Position numbers and translations under genes: made by a program. A DNA stretch of 64,000 bases from NCBI GenBank assembly GCA_900109485.1, contig FOAY01000002.1, positions 370,913 through 434,912 of the forward strand. The letters are read 5' to 3'. The DNA comes from Kosakonia sacchari (GTDB lineage Bacteria > Pseudomonadota > Gammaproteobacteria > Enterobacterales > Enterobacteriaceae). Shown here one piece after another: positions 1-9,181 of the stretch (positions are counted from its first letter, which is position 1; every line of letters starts with the position of its first letter). Under the pieces are notes generated by a model. It was not told where the DNA came from and ran no database searches. It worked only from the letters and a program-made list of their open reading frames with translations.

Positions 1-433
1 TACGCAGCGCGGCGGGTGCCGTCAGGCTGCACATCGGGCGGTGCAGCTCCAGCGGGAAGATAATGGCCAGTTCTTCAGGCTGTAAATGAATCAGCGTCTC
101 GCTGGCAATGTGCTGACAAAAACCGAGATCGTTCGCATTATTAAACGGCTCGCTAAGTTCAAGCGGCAAGCCGGTCACGCCTGCGCCAACCACCTCTTCG
201 CCGCTTAATACAATATGGATATCAATATATTGACGATGAAATTCCGGGCGCTGCTCAGCCAGCAGCCGGGTATGCCCTTCAACCACTGAGAAGAAAACGC
301 TGTCGCCCTGCAACGGATATTTTCCCGCCGCCAGCGAGTGCGGTTTCTTATCGAGAATGGCCTGGAGCGTCTGGCGAATAATTGCCGGATAGAGCGGATT
401 CACCGCGCCAGCGGATAAGGTATCAATGATCAT
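1..433 (-). CDS. YhcH/YjgK/YiaL family protein (3' part cut off by window edge)
   Basis: The translation begins MIIDTLSAGAVNPLYP and contains the blocks AGKYPLQGD, EFHRQYIDIH and GEEVVGAG, typical of the YhcH/YjgK/YiaL (DUF386) family of small cupin-fold proteins. Members are found beside sugar and sugar-acid catabolic genes and some are suggested to act as sugar anomerases or isomerases; the substrate here is unknown. The frame stays open to base 1, so about 144 residues are visible and the C-terminus lies outside the window. Its ATG overlaps the idnK stop codon (ATGA at 430-433), so it is probably translationally coupled to idnK as the third gene of the leftward idnO operon. The family call is fairly secure, the role is not. 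Confidence 0.8.
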   Translation of the reverse strand, partial: MIIDTLSAGAVNPLYPAIIRQTLQAILDKKPHSLAAGKYPLQGDSVFFSVVEGHTRLLAEQRPEFHRQYIDIHIVLSGEEVVGAGVTGLPLELSEPFNNANDLGFCQHIASETLIHLQPEELAIIFPLELHRPMCSLTAPAALR

Positions 434-960
434 GCGGGGACATCCTGGTTAACGTAGTTTTGTAACAGGGAAAGGCTTTGCGAAACAATCGTGGCCACCG
501 GCGGCGCGATATCCACCGCCAGAATGTCGGGTTCGTCATCAGCGGGAACTTCCAGCGCGGCGAACTGGCTTTGCAGCAGCGCTTCGGGCATAAAATGCCC
601 CTGACGCTGGCGCATTCTTTCCAGCACGCAGGTGTAATCGCCCCGGAGCCAGAGAAAACAGAGATTGCTGTTTCCTCTGCGAAGCTGGTCGCGATAGCGT
701 TTTTTCAGCGCCGAGCAGACCAGCACGCCAGATTCATTTTTTTGTTCCAGACTAAAAATAACGTCGGAAAGGCGTTCCAGCCACGGCAGGCGATCATCAT
801 CATCCAATGCCTGGCCCGAGGCCATTTTACGAATGTTCTGTCGGGGATGCAGATCGTCACCATCGATAAACTTCGCCTGCATTGCCTGCGCAAGCGCCAG
901 ACCTACCGTGCTTTTCCCGGTACCGGAGACGCCCATTAAAATCACGCACTGACCAGTCAT
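430..960 (-). CDS. idnK: Gluconokinase, IdnK type
   Basis: Phosphorylates D-gluconate with ATP to 6-phosphogluconate, feeding the pentose phosphate and Entner-Doudoroff routes. The 176-residue protein opens with ILMGVSGTGKST (P-loop, residues 7-18), followed by the family blocks FIDGDDLHP, DRLPWLERL and VCSALKKRYRD and a GHF motif near the end. FIDGDDLHP and DRLPWLERL resemble E. coli IdnK more than GntK. The ATG at 960 is chosen because the P-loop then sits near the N-terminus; the frame is open further upstream but that stretch lies inside idnO. It lies 10 bases after idnO and overlaps the next gene by four bases. In E. coli idnK is divergent from idnO, so the co-directional order here is different. 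Confidence 0.9.
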   Translation of the reverse strand: MTGQCVILMGVSGTGKSTVGLALAQAMQAKFIDGDDLHPRQNIRKMASGQALDDDDRLPWLERLSDVIFSLEQKNESGVLVCSALKKRYRDQLRRGNSNLCFLWLRGDYTCVLERMRQRQGHFMPEALLQSQFAALEVPADDEPDILAVDIAPPVATIVSQSLSLLQNYVNQDVPA

Positions 961-970
961 CGTGCGCTCC

Positions 971-1735
971 TTACACCGCAACCAGCATGCCGCCATCGAC
1001 GAACAGTAAATGCCCGTTAACGAAGTCGGAGGCTTTGGAGGAGAGAAACACTGCGGCGCCAACCAGTTCCTGCGGATCGCCCCAGCGAGCGGCAGGGGTG
1101 CGTTTGCATAACCAGTCGGTGAACGCTTTGTCATCCACTAACGCCTGTGTCATGGCTGTTTTGAAATAGCCAGGTGCAATACCGTTGACCTGAATATTGT
1201 GGCGCGCCAGTTCAACGCACATGCCGCGCGTCAGCATTTTCACTGCGCCTTTCGCGGCGGCATATGGCGTAATGGTGTCGCGGCCCAGTTCACTCTGCAT
1301 TGAGCAGATATTGACGATTTTGCCCTGCTGGCGCGCCATCATGCGTTTAGCGACAGCCTGCGACACCAGGAAAACGGCGGTCTGGTTAACGGCAATAACC
1401 GCATTCCACTCATCCACCGGGAACTCGGTAAAAGGATGACGTCGCTGGATGCCTGCGTTATTGAACAGCACGTCGATGGCGCCGATATGGCGTTCAATAT
1501 CGTCAATCGCCTGCTCAACAGATTCGGCATCAGTCACGTTGAATACCGCGACATGCGCGGTTGCGCCTTCATCGCGTAGTTTCATCGCGGCTTGTTCGGC
1601 GCGTTCCGCCGAGATATCGTTAATGATGATTTCCGCGCCGTACTGCGCCAGCCCCTGCGCCATAACAAAACCGATCCCCTGACCTGAGCCGGTAATTAAA
1701 ATGCGTTTGCCGTTTAAACTGAAAAGATCGTTCAT
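971..1735 (-). CDS. idnO: Gluconate 5-dehydrogenase (5-keto-D-gluconate 5-reductase), SDR family
   Basis: NADPH-dependent reductase that converts 5-ketogluconate to D-gluconate in L-idonate/5-ketogluconate catabolism. The 254 residues are a classical short-chain dehydrogenase: cofactor motif TGSGQGIG (residues 15-22), NNAG (92-95), catalytic Ser145, Tyr158 and Lys162 in YAAAK, and GIAPGYFKT after the active site. The sequence closely tracks E. coli IdnO from start to stop. The start at 1735 has an AGGAAA ribosome site a few bases upstream. It is the first gene of the leftward operon idnO-idnK-yhcH-like; no idnD or idnT is present inside the window. Confidence 0.93.
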   Translation of the reverse strand: MNDLFSLNGKRILITGSGQGIGFVMAQGLAQYGAEIIINDISAERAEQAAMKLRDEGATAHVAVFNVTDAESVEQAIDDIERHIGAIDVLFNNAGIQRRHPFTEFPVDEWNAVIAVNQTAVFLVSQAVAKRMMARQQGKIVNICSMQSELGRDTITPYAAAKGAVKMLTRGMCVELARHNIQVNGIAPGYFKTAMTQALVDDKAFTDWLCKRTPAARWGDPQELVGAAVFLSSKASDFVNGHLLFVDGGMLVAV

Positions 1736-1974
1736 TGTTATTTCCTGAGCGAATGATGTGGCCCCTATCTCACGGTTTTTACCCTGGCTGAACTGTGACG
1801 CAGATCACTCAAATCCATGTTACGAAAAGGGGTTACTTTTAGTGTGAAGCTGGGCGGAAAACTGAGCGCAATCCGGCGGTTAACCGCGCATTGCAGCGCA
1901 GTTGGGCAATTCTCTTTTCCGGCGACAAGGGGCATAATAACGGGCTCGGGCTGGCGTCAGGACAGGTAGCAACC
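1736..1974. promoter_or_regulatory. Divergent promoter region idnO / idnR-like regulator with CRP site
   Basis: This 239-base gap separates idnO (leftward) from the LacI-family regulator (rightward) and must hold both promoters. The bases TGTGACGCAGATCACT at 1794-1809 match the CRP pattern TGTGA-N6-TCACA at nine of ten positions, with AAC before and CAA after. The bases ATGTTACG at 1817-1824 resemble half of a GntR/IdnR-type operator (TGTTACC...GGTAACA), but the second half is not intact. Exact -35/-10 elements were not assigned. The arrangement suggests cAMP-CRP activation plus control by the neighbouring regulator. Confidence 0.65.
1794..1809. promoter_or_regulatory. CRP (cAMP receptor protein) binding site
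   Basis: TGTGA-CGCAGA-TCACT, one mismatch to the ten core bases of the CRP consensus. It lies about 60 bases upstream of the idnO start codon and about 165 upstream of the regulator's ATG, a position suited to activating idnO under glucose limitation. Confidence 0.75.
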
Positions 1975-2967
1975 ATGAAGGCACAACGTATTACTTTGCA
2001 TGATATCGCTGCGCTGGCGGGCGTAACTAAAATGACGGTCAGCCGCTATCTGCGCACGCCGGAGAAAGTGAAGCCCGACACGGCTGAGCGTATCGCCAGC
2101 GTCATTGCTGAAGTGGGTTACCAACCTGACCCGGATAACCCGGCGATGTCTGCCAACGTGCTGCCGCGCATCGGCGTGCTGATTCCCTCTTTTAATAATC
2201 AAATCTTTGCCGACTTGCTCGCGGGAATTGAATCGGTCACTTCTGCGCAGGGCTACCAGACGCTGGTGGTCAATTATGACTACGACAGCCAACGCGAAGA
2301 GGAGCAAATTGCTACGGTTTTAGCCTTTAATGTCAAAGGGTTGCTGCTTACTGAGTCGGTTCATAGTCTGCGGGCGGAGAAGTATCTGAAAGCGGCCAAA
2401 ATTCCGATCGCCGAAGTGATGGGGCTGTCGTCGAATGCCGATCGTATCAATGTCGGTTTCGACAATATGAAGGCTGGTTTTGATATGACCACGATGCTGC
2501 TGGCCAGCGGCAAGCGGCGCATTATCTACTTCGGCTCGATGTCTGACGTGCGCGACGAGCAGCGCTATAACGGTTACTGCCAGGCGATGGAAGCGCAGGG
2601 TTTACCGGTCGGGCGGATTGCGCCAAATAAGGTGTCCTCGATTTCTATCGGCACCGGCATGATGACGCTGGCGCGGCAAATGTACCCGGATATGGACGGT
2701 ATTTTATGTACCAACGACGACCTTGCCGTTGGGGTGTTACAGGAGTGCCTTACTTCCGGGATCAAAGTGCCTGCTGAGATCGCGATTGCCGGGTTCCACG
2801 GTCTGGAGATTGGGCAGGTTATCAGCCCGCGTCTGGCCAGCGTTTTGACCCCGCGCTTCGAGATGGGAAAGGTCGCGACCGAAATCCTGCTCAAGAAAAT
2901 CAAAGGATTGCCAACCATTGAACACGTCGATCTGCACTATCGCCTGTCGATGGGCGAAACCATCTGA
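1975..2967 (+). CDS. idnR: LacI/GalR-family regulator, IdnR/GntR-like
   Basis: A 330-residue transcription factor with an N-terminal helix-turn-helix (residues about 5-25: ITLHDIAALAGVTKMTVSRY) and a periplasmic-binding-like effector domain. Blocks such as ADLLAGIESVTSAQGYQT, CTNDDLAVG, AGFHGLEIGQV and LASVLTPRF follow E. coli IdnR and GntR, which sense L-idonate, 5-ketogluconate or gluconate. The ATG at 1975 is chosen because it places the helix-turn-helix at the N-terminus; the frame is open to 1891 but that extension has no family match. Gene order suggests it controls both divergent operons. Whether it works as activator (IdnR) or repressor (GntR) cannot be read from sequence. The symbol is by similarity. 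Confidence 0.82.
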   Translation: MKAQRITLHDIAALAGVTKMTVSRYLRTPEKVKPDTAERIASVIAEVGYQPDPDNPAMSANVLPRIGVLIPSFNNQIFADLLAGIESVTSAQGYQTLVVNYDYDSQREEEQIATVLAFNVKGLLLTESVHSLRAEKYLKAAKIPIAEVMGLSSNADRINVGFDNMKAGFDMTTMLLASGKRRIIYFGSMSDVRDEQRYNGYCQAMEAQGLPVGRIAPNKVSSISIGTGMMTLARQMYPDMDGILCTNDDLAVGVLQECLTSGIKVPAEIAIAGFHGLEIGQVISPRLASVLTPRFEMGKVATEILLKKIKGLPTIEHVDLHYRLSMGETI

Positions 2968-3177
2968 ACCTTTCTGTCGTGCGGGCTGTTGTTAGTATTT
3001 TGTTGTGCTTATGTCGCACCTTTTCAGGGGGGAATGCGGCATTTTACCCGTGCCGATCACGAAGAAGGTAACACGCTTTTTTAACACAATTCAGCGTGAT
3101 GGAGATCGCAAAAATACCCGCCGAAAACCCGTTTGATAAGACGCAGGACGTACTGAAACTTTCAAACAGGTATCACG

Positions 3178-4128
3178 ATGAATACAAAAACTAACCAGAC
3201 CGTACTGCTGATCGCTCCTGTTGTAGACAGCCTGCTCGATCGCCTCTCCACTGCTTTCACGGTGCATCGCCTTTATGAACAAGCTGACGCAGAGGCTTTT
3301 CTGCAACGTGTGGGTGCCGACATTCAGGTGGTGGTGACGCGTGGCGATATCGGCGTAACCAATCATGTTCTCGAAGCATTACCGCAGGTGGGGCTGGTGG
3401 CGCTGTTCGGTGTAGGCACCGATGCGGTTGATCTGCACTACACCCGTAAACGCAATATTGCTGTCACCATTACCTCTGGCGTGTTAACGCAAGGGGTGGC
3501 CGATCTGGCTATGGGGTTGCTGCTGGCGGGGGCGCGTCAACTCTGCCAGGGCGATCGTTTTGTCCGCGAGGGGCGCTGGTTAACCTCCGCGCCAGCGCTG
3601 GCAACGCAGGTCAGCGGCAAACGCATTGGCATCTTCGGTATGGGCAATATCGGCCAGGCCATCGCCCGTCGGGCCAGCGGTTTCGATATGGAGATCCTCT
3701 ACAACGACCGGCAGCCGATTGCCGGGCTGGATTATCACTGGTGTGCAGATCTGCATACTCTCGCTCATGAGAGCGATTTTCTGGTGATTGCGGCTTCTGC
3801 CGGAGCAGCAAACCACAAACTGATCGATGCCTCGGTATTTAACGTGATGCCGAAACATGCCTGGTTAATTAACATCGCCCGCGGTTCACTGGTCGATGAA
3901 ACGGCATTGATCCGCGCGTTACAAAACGGTGTTATCGCCGGTGCTGGCCTGGACGTTTATGAAGATGAACCGAATGTCCCGGCAGCGCTGATCGCGCTCG
4001 ACAACGTTGTACTGCAACCGCACGTTGCTAGCGCAACGCATGAAACCCGACAAAAAATGAGCGATGTGGTGTACGCCAACGTTGCCGCTTATTTTGCTCA
4101 GGCGCCGCTACCCAATGTGATTGCCTGA
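3178..4128 (+). CDS. D-isomer-specific 2-hydroxyacid dehydrogenase (NAD(P)-dependent)
   Basis: The 316-residue protein has the two-domain layout of D-2-hydroxyacid dehydrogenases. The Rossmann motif IGIFGMGNIGQAIARR lies near residues 149-164. The catalytic Arg is in NIARGSLVDE, the Glu in DVYEDEP and the His in QPHVASAT. The block FGVGTDAVDL...TSGVLTQGVADLAMGL resembles glyoxylate/hydroxypyruvate and hydroxyphenylpyruvate reductases. In this setting a 2-keto sugar acid such as 2-ketogluconate or hydroxypyruvate is a plausible substrate, but that is inference from neighbours. The ATG at 3178 has AGG about nine bases upstream. A 210-base gap after idnR suggests its own promoter; 29 bases separate it from the MFS gene. 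Confidence 0.85.
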   Translation: MNTKTNQTVLLIAPVVDSLLDRLSTAFTVHRLYEQADAEAFLQRVGADIQVVVTRGDIGVTNHVLEALPQVGLVALFGVGTDAVDLHYTRKRNIAVTITSGVLTQGVADLAMGLLLAGARQLCQGDRFVREGRWLTSAPALATQVSGKRIGIFGMGNIGQAIARRASGFDMEILYNDRQPIAGLDYHWCADLHTLAHESDFLVIAASAGAANHKLIDASVFNVMPKHAWLINIARGSLVDETALIRALQNGVIAGAGLDVYEDEPNVPAALIALDNVVLQPHVASATHETRQKMSDVVYANVAAYFAQAPLPNVIA

Positions 4129-4157
4129 TCCTCACCTCTGCCTCAGAGAGAAAACAT

Positions 4158-5465
4158 ATGAACACTAAAATACCCGGCACGCGCTGGTGGCGGATCATTG
4201 CGCCTGTGCTTATTGCCTGCATTATTTCGTTTATGGACAGGGTTAATATCAGCTTCGCGCTGCCCGGCGGTATGGAGGCGGATTTAGGCATCACCAGCCA
4301 GATGGCGGGCGTCGCCAGCGGGATCTTTTTTATCGGTTATTTGTTCTTGCAAATTCCTGGCGGGCGTAGCGCGGTAAACGGCAGCGGCAAGCGTTTTATC
4401 GCCTGGTCGCTGCTGGCGTGGGCGGTGGTTTCTGTCGCCACCGGATTCGTAACGCATGAGTATCAACTGCTGGTACTGCGCTTTATCCTCGGCGTTTCCG
4501 AAGGTGGCATGTTGCCAGTGGTGCTGACGATGGTCAGCAACTGGTTCCCGGAAAAAGAGGTAGGCCGGGCGAATGCGTTTGTCATGATGTTTGCCCCGCT
4601 TGGCGGCATGCTGACCGCGCCGGTTTCCGGGGCGATCATCGCGGCGCTCGACTGGCGCTGGCTGTTTATCATCGAAGGGCTGCTTTCACTGGTGGTGCTA
4701 CTGGTGTGGTGGCGGCTGATCAGCGATCGGCCGGAAGAGGCGCACTGGCTACCAGCCAGCGAACGTGAATATCTGGTCACCACGCTGGCGCGCGAGCGCG
4801 AAGCGCGGCTGGCGGAAGAGGCGGTCAGCAATGCGCCGGTAAAAGATGTGTTTCGCAATGCCGGCCTGATGAAGCTGGTGGTGCTCAACTTCTTCTATCA
4901 AACCGGGGATTATGGTTACACCCTGTGGCTGCCGACGATCCTGAAAAATCTGACCGGTGCCAATATGGCCGGAGTCGGGCTTCTGGCGATCTTACCTTTT
5001 GTTGCCACGCTTGCCGGGATCTATACCATCTCGCTGTTCAGCGATCGCAGCGGTAAGCGTCGCGCCTGGGTGCGTGTCTCCCTTTACTGTTTCGCCGCCT
5101 CACTGCTGGCTTCGGTATTGTTACGTGAACATGTGGTGGCGGCTTATATTGCGCTGGTGATGTGCGGTTTCTTCCTCAAGGCGGCGACCAGCCCGTTCTG
5201 GTCTATTCCCGGAAGAATTGCCTCGCCGGAAGTGGCCGGTAGTGCGCGTGGCGTGATCAACGGTCTGGGCAATCTGGGTGGTTTCTGCGGCCCGTATCTG
5301 GTCGGCGTGATGATCTACTTTTACGGGCAGAATGTGGCCGTCTGCGCCCTGGCGGGTTCACTGATGATTGCCGGGACGATCACCTTCCTGTTGCCGAAGA
5401 AATGCGACCTGCAAGCCGATGATCGGGTTCTGGTCAGCAGCGACGATCAGCCGCATCGCGCATAG
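4158..5465 (+). CDS. MFS transporter, anion:cation symporter (ACS) type
   Basis: A 435-residue inner-membrane carrier with about twelve hydrophobic segments. The first segment ends in FMDRVNISFA, followed by a typical ACS-family stretch (GIFFIGYLFLQIPGG). The cytoplasmic loop motif FSDRSGKRR opens the second half, with PFWSIPG and GVINGLGNLGGFCGPYLVG further on. ACS members bring in organic anions such as galactonate, glucarate, tartrate or phthalate with protons. Lying between a hydroxyacid dehydrogenase and an HbpS-like gene, it probably imports a sugar acid or hydroxy acid; the substrate is not identifiable. The ATG at 4158 follows a purine-rich AGAGAGAAAA ribosome site; the next gene begins 11 bases after the stop. 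Confidence 0.85.
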   Translation: MNTKIPGTRWWRIIAPVLIACIISFMDRVNISFALPGGMEADLGITSQMAGVASGIFFIGYLFLQIPGGRSAVNGSGKRFIAWSLLAWAVVSVATGFVTHEYQLLVLRFILGVSEGGMLPVVLTMVSNWFPEKEVGRANAFVMMFAPLGGMLTAPVSGAIIAALDWRWLFIIEGLLSLVVLLVWWRLISDRPEEAHWLPASEREYLVTTLAREREARLAEEAVSNAPVKDVFRNAGLMKLVVLNFFYQTGDYGYTLWLPTILKNLTGANMAGVGLLAILPFVATLAGIYTISLFSDRSGKRRAWVRVSLYCFAASLLASVLLREHVVAAYIALVMCGFFLKAATSPFWSIPGRIASPEVAGSARGVINGLGNLGGFCGPYLVGVMIYFYGQNVAVCALAGSLMIAGTITFLLPKKCDLQADDRVLVSSDDQPHRA

Positions 5466-5476
5466 AGGAGAGCACC

Positions 5477-5971
5477 ATGACACTGGAGCAACAGATCGCA
5501 TTATGCGAAAGCCACCACGCCAAATTGCGCTTTCCGGCCTTCGATTATGCGGATGCCTGGACGCTGGGGAGTGCGTTATACCAGGCTGCACTGCGCAACG
5601 ACGATGCGCTGGCGATTGAGATTCGTGTCAATCAACTGTGCCTGTTCAGCGCGCTAATGCCTGGCGCGACGGCAGAAAACGTGGATTGGGTGCGGCGTAA
5701 ACGTAATCTGGTGGATTTTCTCGGCATCAGCTCCTGGGCTGCCGGGTTGATGCTGCAATCCCGTGGCACGACGCTGAGTGAACGTTATGGCGTGGATACG
5801 CGAGACTATGCGGCATTTGGCGGCAGTTATCCGCTTTATCTGACCAGCGGTTGCCTGATAGGTACGGTGACGGTCTCCGGCGCGCCGCAGCGTGATGATC
5901 ATAACCTCGTGCTGAGTACGCTGGCACAGACGCTGAATATCGCGCCACTGACGCTCGTCCCTCCGATGTAA
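5477..5971 (+). CDS. HbpS-like / UPF0303 family protein
   Basis: A 164-residue soluble protein without signal peptide. The pattern (NVDWVRRKRN...GISSWAAGLML, then YAAFGGSYPLYL, CLIGTVTVSG and DHNLV near the end) is that of the UPF0303/HbpS-like heme-binding domain family (DUF336), which includes yeast YBR137W and is often labelled heme-degrading domain protein. True biochemical function is unsettled in this family. It follows the MFS gene by 11 bases with GAGGAGAGCACC as ribosome site and is probably the last gene of the rightward operon. A perfect 8-bp inverted repeat follows its stop. Confidence 0.75.
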   Translation: MTLEQQIALCESHHAKLRFPAFDYADAWTLGSALYQAALRNDDALAIEIRVNQLCLFSALMPGATAENVDWVRRKRNLVDFLGISSWAAGLMLQSRGTTLSERYGVDTRDYAAFGGSYPLYLTSGCLIGTVTVSGAPQRDDHNLVLSTLAQTLNIAPLTLVPPM

Positions 5972-5983
5972 CTCCCTTCACTG

Positions 5984-6006
5984 GCAGGCGCGCGAGTTGC
6001 GCCTGC
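5984..6006. terminator. Possible hairpin after the HbpS-like gene
   Basis: GCAGGCGC (5984-5991) and GCGCCTGC (5999-6006) form a perfect 8-bp stem with a 7-base loop. Only TATT follows rather than a U-run, so it is a weak intrinsic terminator candidate or an mRNA 3' stabilising stem. It separates the accessory operon from kefF. Confidence 0.4.
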
Positions 6007-6093
6007 TATTCCCGCACAGATTGTCGCTTTAAGCCTGATGATTAACTGTCTACACTCTCAAGAAAAAGAGCGCAGTGAAAAACAGGTTGATCG

Positions 6094-6624
6094 ATGATCC
6101 TTATAATTTATGCCCATCCTTATCCGCAGCATTCGCATGCGAATAAGCGAATGATTGAGCAGGCAAGGACGCTGGAAGGCGTCGAAATCCGTTCTCTCTA
6201 TGAGCTATACCCCGACTTTAATATTGATATAGCCGCCGAGCAGGAGGCGCTTTCCCGCGCTTCGCTGGTTATCTGGCAACATCCGATGCAGTGGTACAGC
6301 GTTCCGCCGTTGCTGAAACTCTGGCTGGATAAAGTGTTGTCGCATGGCTGGGCCTATGGTCACGAGGGCACCGCGCTTAAAGGCAAAAACGTGATGTGGG
6401 CTGTGACCACTGGCGGCGGCGACCACCATTTTGATATTGGATCGCACCCCGGTTTTGATGTGCTTTCGCAGCCGTTACAAGCAACCGCCATTTACTGCGG
6501 GATGAACTGGTTACCGCCTTTTGCCGTGCACTGTACTTTTATTTGCGACGATGAAACCCTGCAGGCGCAGGCGCGTCATTACAAACAACGTTTGCTGGAG
6601 TGGCAGGAGGCAGCACATGGATAG
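6094..6624 (+). CDS. kefF: Glutathione-regulated K+ efflux ancillary protein KefF
   Basis: A 176-residue flavodoxin-fold (NQO1-like) quinone oxidoreductase that binds the cytoplasmic face of KefC and is needed for full efflux activity. The sequence starts [20 protein letters not shown], with the family blocks [19 protein letters not shown] and [11 protein letters not shown]. Length and blocks match E. coli KefF (176 residues). Its last eight bases overlap kefC, and the kefC ribosome site (CAGGAGG) lies inside kefF, so the two are coupled. Confidence 0.95.
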   Translation: MILIIYAHPYPQHSHANKRMIEQARTLEGVEIRSLYELYPDFNIDIAAEQEALSRASLVIWQHPMQWYSVPPLLKLWLDKVLSHGWAYGHEGTALKGKNVMWAVTTGGGDHHFDIGSHPGFDVLSQPLQATAIYCGMNWLPPFAVHCTFICDDETLQAQARHYKQRLLEWQEAAHG

Positions 6625-8479
6625 CCATTCATTAATACAGGCGCTGATCTACCTCGGTTCGGCTGCGCTGGTTGTCCCCATCGCTGTACGGTTGGGGCTG
6701 GGGTCGGTGCTTGGCTACCTGATTGCCGGCGGCATTATTGGCCCGTGGGGATTGCGCCTGGTGACCGATGCCGAATCCATTCTCCATTTCGCCGAAATTG
6801 GCGTGGTGCTGATGCTTTTCGTGATTGGCCTTGAGCTGGATCCGCAACGATTGTGGAAGTTGCGCGCTTCGGTGTTTGGCGGCGGCGCGCTGCAAATGGT
6901 GAGCTGCGGCCTGCTGCTTGGCGTGTTTTGCGCTCTGCTGGGGCTGGCGTGGCCGGTCGCGTTGCTGATTGGTCTGACGCTGGCGCTCTCTTCCACTGCG
7001 ATTGCCATGCAGGCGATGAATGAACGTAACCTGACGGTTTCGCAAATGGGGCGCAGCGCCTTCTCGGTGCTGCTGTTCCAGGATATCGCTGCCATCCCGC
7101 TGGTGGCGATGATTCCGCTGCTGGCGGCCAGCGGCGGTGCGATGACGTTAAGCGCTTTTACCCTTTCGGCGCTGAAAGTAGTGGGCGCGCTGGCGCTGGT
7201 AGTGCTGATTGGGCGTTATGTCGCCCGTCCGGCGTTGCGTTTTGTTGCTCGCTCCGGGCTGCGGGAAGTGTTCTGCGCCGTGGCGCTGTTTCTGGTGTTC
7301 GGCTTTGGGTTATTGCTGGAAGAGGCGGGATTGTCGATGGCGATGGGCGCCTTCCTTGCCGGGGTGTTACTGGCCAGCTCTGAATATCGTCACGCGCTGG
7401 AAAGCGACATCGAACCGTTTAAAGGCCTGCTGCTGGGGCTGTTCTTTATTGGCGTCGGCATGTCCATCGACTTCGGTACGCTGGTGACACACCCGCTGCG
7501 TATCCTGCTGTTGCTGGTGGGTTTCCTGGTGATTAAAAGCGTGGTGCTGTGGCTGATCGCCCGCCCGCTACGCGTGCCGGGTAAACAGCGGATGTGGTTT
7601 GCCGCGCTGCTGGGGCAGGGGAGTGAATTCGCTTTTGTGGTGTTTGGCGCCGCGCAAACCGCGCAGGTGCTCGATCCGGAATGGGCGAAAGCGCTAACGC
7701 TGACGGTTGCGTTATCAATGGCTGCAACGCCAGTTTTGCTGGTGCTGCTGGCGCGGCTGGAGACTGCCGGTGCACAGCAGGAGCGCGAAGCCGATGAGAT
7801 CGATGAAGAAGAGGCGCGGGTGATTATCGCCGGATTTGGCCGTTTTGGTCAGATCGCCGGGCGTCTGCTGCTTTCCAGCGGCGTGAAAATGGTGGTGCTT
7901 GACCACGATCCCGATCATATCGAAACGCTGCGTAAATTCGGCATGAAAGTCTTCTACGGTGATGCCACGCGCGTCGATCTGCTGGAGTCCGCCGGTGCCG
8001 GGCGTGCTGAGGTGCTGATTAATGCGATTGACGATCCACAGGCCAGCCTGCAATTGACTGAGCTGGCAAAAGAGCACTTCCCGGATCTGCGCATTATTGC
8101 CCGCGCCCGCGATGTTGATCACTATATCCGCCTGCGACAGGCGGGCGTAGAGAGACCGGAGCGTGAAACCTTCGAAGCGGCGCTGAAAACCGGGCGTCTG
8201 GCGCTGGAAGGGTTGGGCTTAGGCCCCTATGAAGCCCGCGAGCGTGCCGACCATTTCCGCCGTTTCAATACGTCGATGGTGGAAGAGATGGCGCAGGTAG
8301 AGAATGATGCGCAGGCGCGCGCCGCCGTGTTTAAGCGCACCAGCGCCATGTTGACGGAAATCATCTCAGAGGATCGCGCACATCTTTCGTTAACGCAGCG
8401 TCATGGCTGGCAGGGAACGGAAGAGGGGCGGCATACGGACGATCCGGCAGACGAACCGGCGGTGAAACCGCAGGCGTGA
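6617..8479 (+). CDS. kefC: Glutathione-regulated potassium-efflux system protein KefC
   Basis: Inner-membrane K+/H+ antiporter gated by glutathione and its adducts, acidifying the cytoplasm to protect against electrophiles. The 620-residue protein has an N-terminal CPA2-type membrane domain of about 12-13 segments ([30 protein letters not shown]), the regulatory loop [24 protein letters not shown], and a C-terminal RCK domain with [15 protein letters not shown] and the [13 protein letters not shown] block. The ATG at 6617 gives exactly the E. coli length; the frame extends upstream to 6521 but only inside kefF. Terminal regions are polar and variable. Confidence 0.95.
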   Translation: MDSHSLIQALIYLGSAALVVPIAVRLGLGSVLGYLIAGGIIGPWGLRLVTDAESILHFAEIGVVLMLFVIGLELDPQRLWKLRASVFGGGALQMVSCGLLLGVFCALLGLAWPVALLIGLTLALSSTAIAMQAMNERNLTVSQMGRSAFSVLLFQDIAAIPLVAMIPLLAASGGAMTLSAFTLSALKVVGALALVVLIGRYVARPALRFVARSGLREVFCAVALFLVFGFGLLLEEAGLSMAMGAFLAGVLLASSEYRHALESDIEPFKGLLLGLFFIGVGMSIDFGTLVTHPLRILLLLVGFLVIKSVVLWLIARPLRVPGKQRMWFAALLGQGSEFAFVVFGAAQTAQVLDPEWAKALTLTVALSMAATPVLLVLLARLETAGAQQEREADEIDEEEARVIIAGFGRFGQIAGRLLLSSGVKMVVLDHDPDHIETLRKFGMKVFYGDATRVDLLESAGAGRAEVLINAIDDPQASLQLTELAKEHFPDLRIIARARDVDHYIRLRQAGVERPERETFEAALKTGRLALEGLGLGPYEARERADHFRRFNTSMVEEMAQVENDAQARAAVFKRTSAMLTEIISEDRAHLSLTQRHGWQGTEEGRHTDDPADEPAVKPQA

Positions 8480-8604
8480 ATCTGTTCAGGCTGGTTTACG
8501 GGTAACGTTTTGAATTAAAGCGAGTGGAAAGCTGGCGGTGCAGCAACAGGTTGCGGTATCGCCAGCAGAATGAAAAATTTTCTTATCCTTTGCCTTGCCC
8601 CCCA

Positions 8605-8633
8605 TCGACGAAAGATTGTGCTTTCCGTATAGT
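8605..8633 (+). promoter_or_regulatory. Putative folA promoter
   Basis: A TATAGT -10 hexamer at 8628-8633 with TCGACG at 8605-8610 as a possible -35, spacer 17. It lies about 30 bases ahead of the folA start region. The -10 is good and the -35 is weak. The rest of the 187-base kefC-folA gap shows no gene. Confidence 0.5.
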
Positions 8634-8666
8634 GGCGACAATTTTTTTGCATCCAGGAATGAATGA

Positions 8667-9146
<480 letters not shown>

Positions 9147-9153
9147 GATGTCA

Positions 9154-9175
9154 CCCCGGCGGGCCGCCGCCGGGG
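9154..9175. terminator. Hairpin between convergent folA and apaH
   Basis: CCCCGGCGG (9154-9162) pairs perfectly with CCGCCGGGG (9167-9175) around a four-base loop. It lies 7 bases after the folA stop and 6 before the apaH stop and could serve both directions. Neither side carries a long U-run, so Rho or structure-dependent processing may help. Confidence 0.65.
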
Positions 9176-9181
9176 AATCCT

